A stretch of 7,010 nt of DNA, taken from NCBI GenBank assembly GCA_937907595.1, contig CALCXL010000569.1, forward strand, positions 1 to 7,010, given 5' to 3'. Shown here in pieces: positions 6,101 to 7,010 of the stretch. Position 1 is the stretch's first letter. The number at the start of each line of letters is the position of its first letter. The notes beneath the pieces are model-generated. The model ran no database searches. It was not told where the DNA came from and saw only the letters and a program-made list of their open reading frames with translations. Both the position numbers and the translations under genes were made by a program. This DNA comes from an uncultured Pseudomonadota bacterium (GTDB lineage: Bacteria > Myxococcota_A > UBA796 > UBA9615).

Positions 6101-6144
6101 TCCGCTGAGCGAAGCGGACGCGGCGACCGAATGGGGAGGTCGCC
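6101..6144 (+). other. Two stem-loops in the predicted leader of the cyclophilin gene
   Basis: TCCGCT (6101-6106) pairs with AGCGGA (6113-6118) over a 6-base loop. GGCGACC (6122-6128) pairs with GGTCGCC (6138-6144) over a 9-base loop. Both lie between the predicted transcription start and the ribosome site GGGAG at 6158-6162. They match no riboswitch class I recognise. They may simply stabilise the message or be chance. Confidence 0.3.
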
Positions 6145-6167
6145 CCCACCGACCCCTGGGAGATGCG

Positions 6168-6761
6168 ATGGCGTTCGGACTTGGACGAAAGAAGGGCCCG
6201 GACTTTCCGGATATCGAGGCTCCTGGCGAGGGCGAGCTGAGGGCTTGCCTGCGAACGAGCAAGGGCGACATCATCGTCCGGCTGTTCGAGAAGAAGGCCA
6301 GCCGCACCGTGCGCAACTTCGGCGCCCTGGCGCAGGGTCGCATGGAGTGGACGGACCCGGACACCAACGAGAAGACCTCGCGCCCGCTGTACGACGGGAC
6401 GATCTTCCACCGGGTGATCCCCAACTTCATGATCCAGGCGGGCGACCCCCTGGGGCGTGGCACCGGCGGACCGGGCTACCGCTTCTCGGACGAGTTCCAC
6501 GCCACGCTGCGGCACCACAAGCCCGGCATCCTCTCCATGGCGAACTCGGGACCGAACAGCAACGGCTCGCAGTTCTTCCTGACGGAGGTCGCCACGCCCT
6601 GGCTGGACAACAAGCACTCCGTCTTCGGGGAGGTGGTCGACGGCATGGACGTCCTCAAGGCCATCGCCCGCGTCCCCACGAACCCGGTGAACAACAAGCC
6701 GAACGCGGACGTCGTGCTGGAGTCCGTGTTCCTGTTCCGGGGCGAGAGCCTGCCCGACTGA
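6168..6761 (+). CDS. Cyclophilin-type peptidyl-prolyl cis-trans isomerase, cytoplasmic
   Basis: This 197-residue single-domain cyclophilin catalyses cis-trans isomerisation of X-Pro bonds and assists protein folding. The domain spans about residues 24-193: GDIIVRLFEKKASRTVRNF, then YDGTIFHRVIPNFMIQAGDP, GRGTGGPGYRFSDEF, LSMANSGPNSNGSQFFLT and PWLDNKHSVFGEVVDGMDVL. Compared with human cyclophilin A, the active-site residues are all present: Arg82, Phe87, Met88, Gln90, Phe137, Trp145, Leu146 and His150. There is no signal peptide or lipobox; the charged start MAFGLGRKKGPDFPD points to a cytoplasmic protein. The ATG at 6168 has GGGAG (6158-6162) five bases upstream. An insertion WTDPDTNEKTSRP (61-73) between the first conserved block and FHRV is seen in other bacterial cyclophilins. 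It is transcribed away from the minus-strand cluster, so a functional link to it is not indicated. Confidence 0.96.
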   Translation: MAFGLGRKKGPDFPDIEAPGEGELRACLRTSKGDIIVRLFEKKASRTVRNFGALAQGRMEWTDPDTNEKTSRPLYDGTIFHRVIPNFMIQAGDPLGRGTGGPGYRFSDEFHATLRHHKPGILSMANSGPNSNGSQFFLTEVATPWLDNKHSVFGEVVDGMDVLKAIARVPTNPVNNKPNADVVLESVFLFRGESLPD

Positions 6762-6921
6762 CGTCGGCCGGATCCCCCCGCTGCTGGGGTGACAACGACG
6801 ATGATGGCCTGTGGCGAGCCTACGATCATCTCCGATCCCCGGACGGCCAGCCCATGCCCGACGCAGGCTTGCGCGTGCCGCTTCATCGTGCCCATCCCCT
6901 GAGCGACGGGCTGCTGCGGTG
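6762..6921 (+). other. Intergenic stretch after the cyclophilin gene, with a doubtful 33-codon Cys-rich ORF (6801-6902)
   Basis: No recognised gene lies here. An ORF from ATG 6801 to TGA 6900-6902 would encode 33 residues with four Cys (C4, C19, C24, C26; SPCPTQACACRF near the end) and about 85% G/C at third positions. It has no clear ribosome site: GGGG at 6786-6789 is about 11 bases from the ATG and overlaps an in-frame GTG at 6789. It lies in the same frame as the cyclophilin gene, so it could be a chance open remainder. No terminator with a T-tract is visible; CCCC...GGGG (6776-6789) gives only a weak stem. Confidence 0.2.
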
Positions 6922-7010
6922 ATGCTGCTGCGCCTCCTCCCCGCCGGCCTGCTCCTGGTGTGCACCCTCGCGTCAGCGGGCTGCGGCGGTCGCCCCCCCA
7001 CGGGGGTTCC
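6922..7010 (+). CDS. Probable lipoprotein, N-terminal fragment cut by the window end
   Basis: From ATG 6922 the frame stays open to the window end, giving 29 full codons. The start is a lipoprotein signal peptide: MLLR, a hydrophobic core LLPAGLLLVCTLA, then SAGC with Cys21 followed by GGRPP. The -3 residue is Ser rather than the preferred Leu, so the lipobox is imperfect. A Gly/Pro-rich stretch after the Cys is usual for the flexible tether of secreted lipoproteins. A GTG at 6919 is an alternative start one codon earlier; no good Shine-Dalgarno sequence is visible for either. Lying 160 bases after the cyclophilin gene on the same strand, it may share its transcript. Function cannot be judged from this piece. 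Confidence 0.6.
   Translation, partial: MLLRLLPAGLLLVCTLASAGCGGRPPTGV

Noticed and set aside
5993..6922. 309-codon + strand ORF ending TGATG at the lipoprotein start (suggesting translational coupling)
   Set aside because: It lies in another frame across the well-supported cyclophilin gene and is Arg/Gly/Pro-rich with no motif. The TGATG overlap is coincidental.
5925..7001. Upstream extension of the MopE-repeat reading frame on the minus strand, giving a 790-codon ORF
   Set aside because: The extra part runs antisense through the cyclophilin gene and the promoter region. The signal peptide right after ATG 5924, with its ribosome site, fixes the start.

Overview
The window is high-GC bacterial chromosome with GC-rich third codon positions and long open shadow frames on both strands. 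Two features of one protein point to Myxococcota or another former deltaproteobacterial lineage: repeated Cu-binding MopE-type (PF11617-like) Asp/Cys-rich motifs, and a C-terminal Cys - hydrophobic helix - RRRR tail of the MYXO-CTERM kind. This taxonomic call is an inference from protein architecture, not from a marker tree.

Layout. The left edge holds the last 157 codons of glmS on the + strand, with the catalytic C-terminal isomerase residues intact. It meets a minus-strand cluster tail to tail, with 6 bases between the stop codons. Read in transcription order (right to left), that cluster is: (1) a secreted MopE-repeat/PKD-like protein with a MYXO-CTERM-like tail (4629-5924); (2) a MoxR-family AAA+ ATPase (3645-4592, GTG start); (3) a DUF58 membrane protein (2629-3648); (4) a TgpA-like DUF3488/transglutaminase/DUF4129 membrane protein (483-2632). 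Genes 2-3 and 3-4 overlap by ATGA, the mark of translational coupling. The gap between 1 and 2 is 36 bases. A strong sigma70-type promoter (TTGACA, 17 bases, TAGAAA) lies upstream of gene 1, so all four genes may form one transcript.

Rightwards from the divergent intergenic region (5928-6167), the + strand carries a single-domain cyclophilin peptidyl-prolyl isomerase (6168-6761) with all key active-site residues. A 160-base stretch follows, with a doubtful 33-codon Cys-rich ORF. The window ends inside a probable lipoprotein gene (from 6922).

The main oddities are a one-base reading-frame break in the TgpA-like gene near 1575-1595, which would separate its membrane half from its catalytic transglutaminase triad, and the placement of an Asp/Cys-rich surface protein at the head of a MoxR-DUF58-TgpA cluster. 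MoxR-DUF58-transglutaminase clusters are widespread and mostly of unknown substrate. The surface protein is a candidate client or partner, but only adjacency and orientation support that here.
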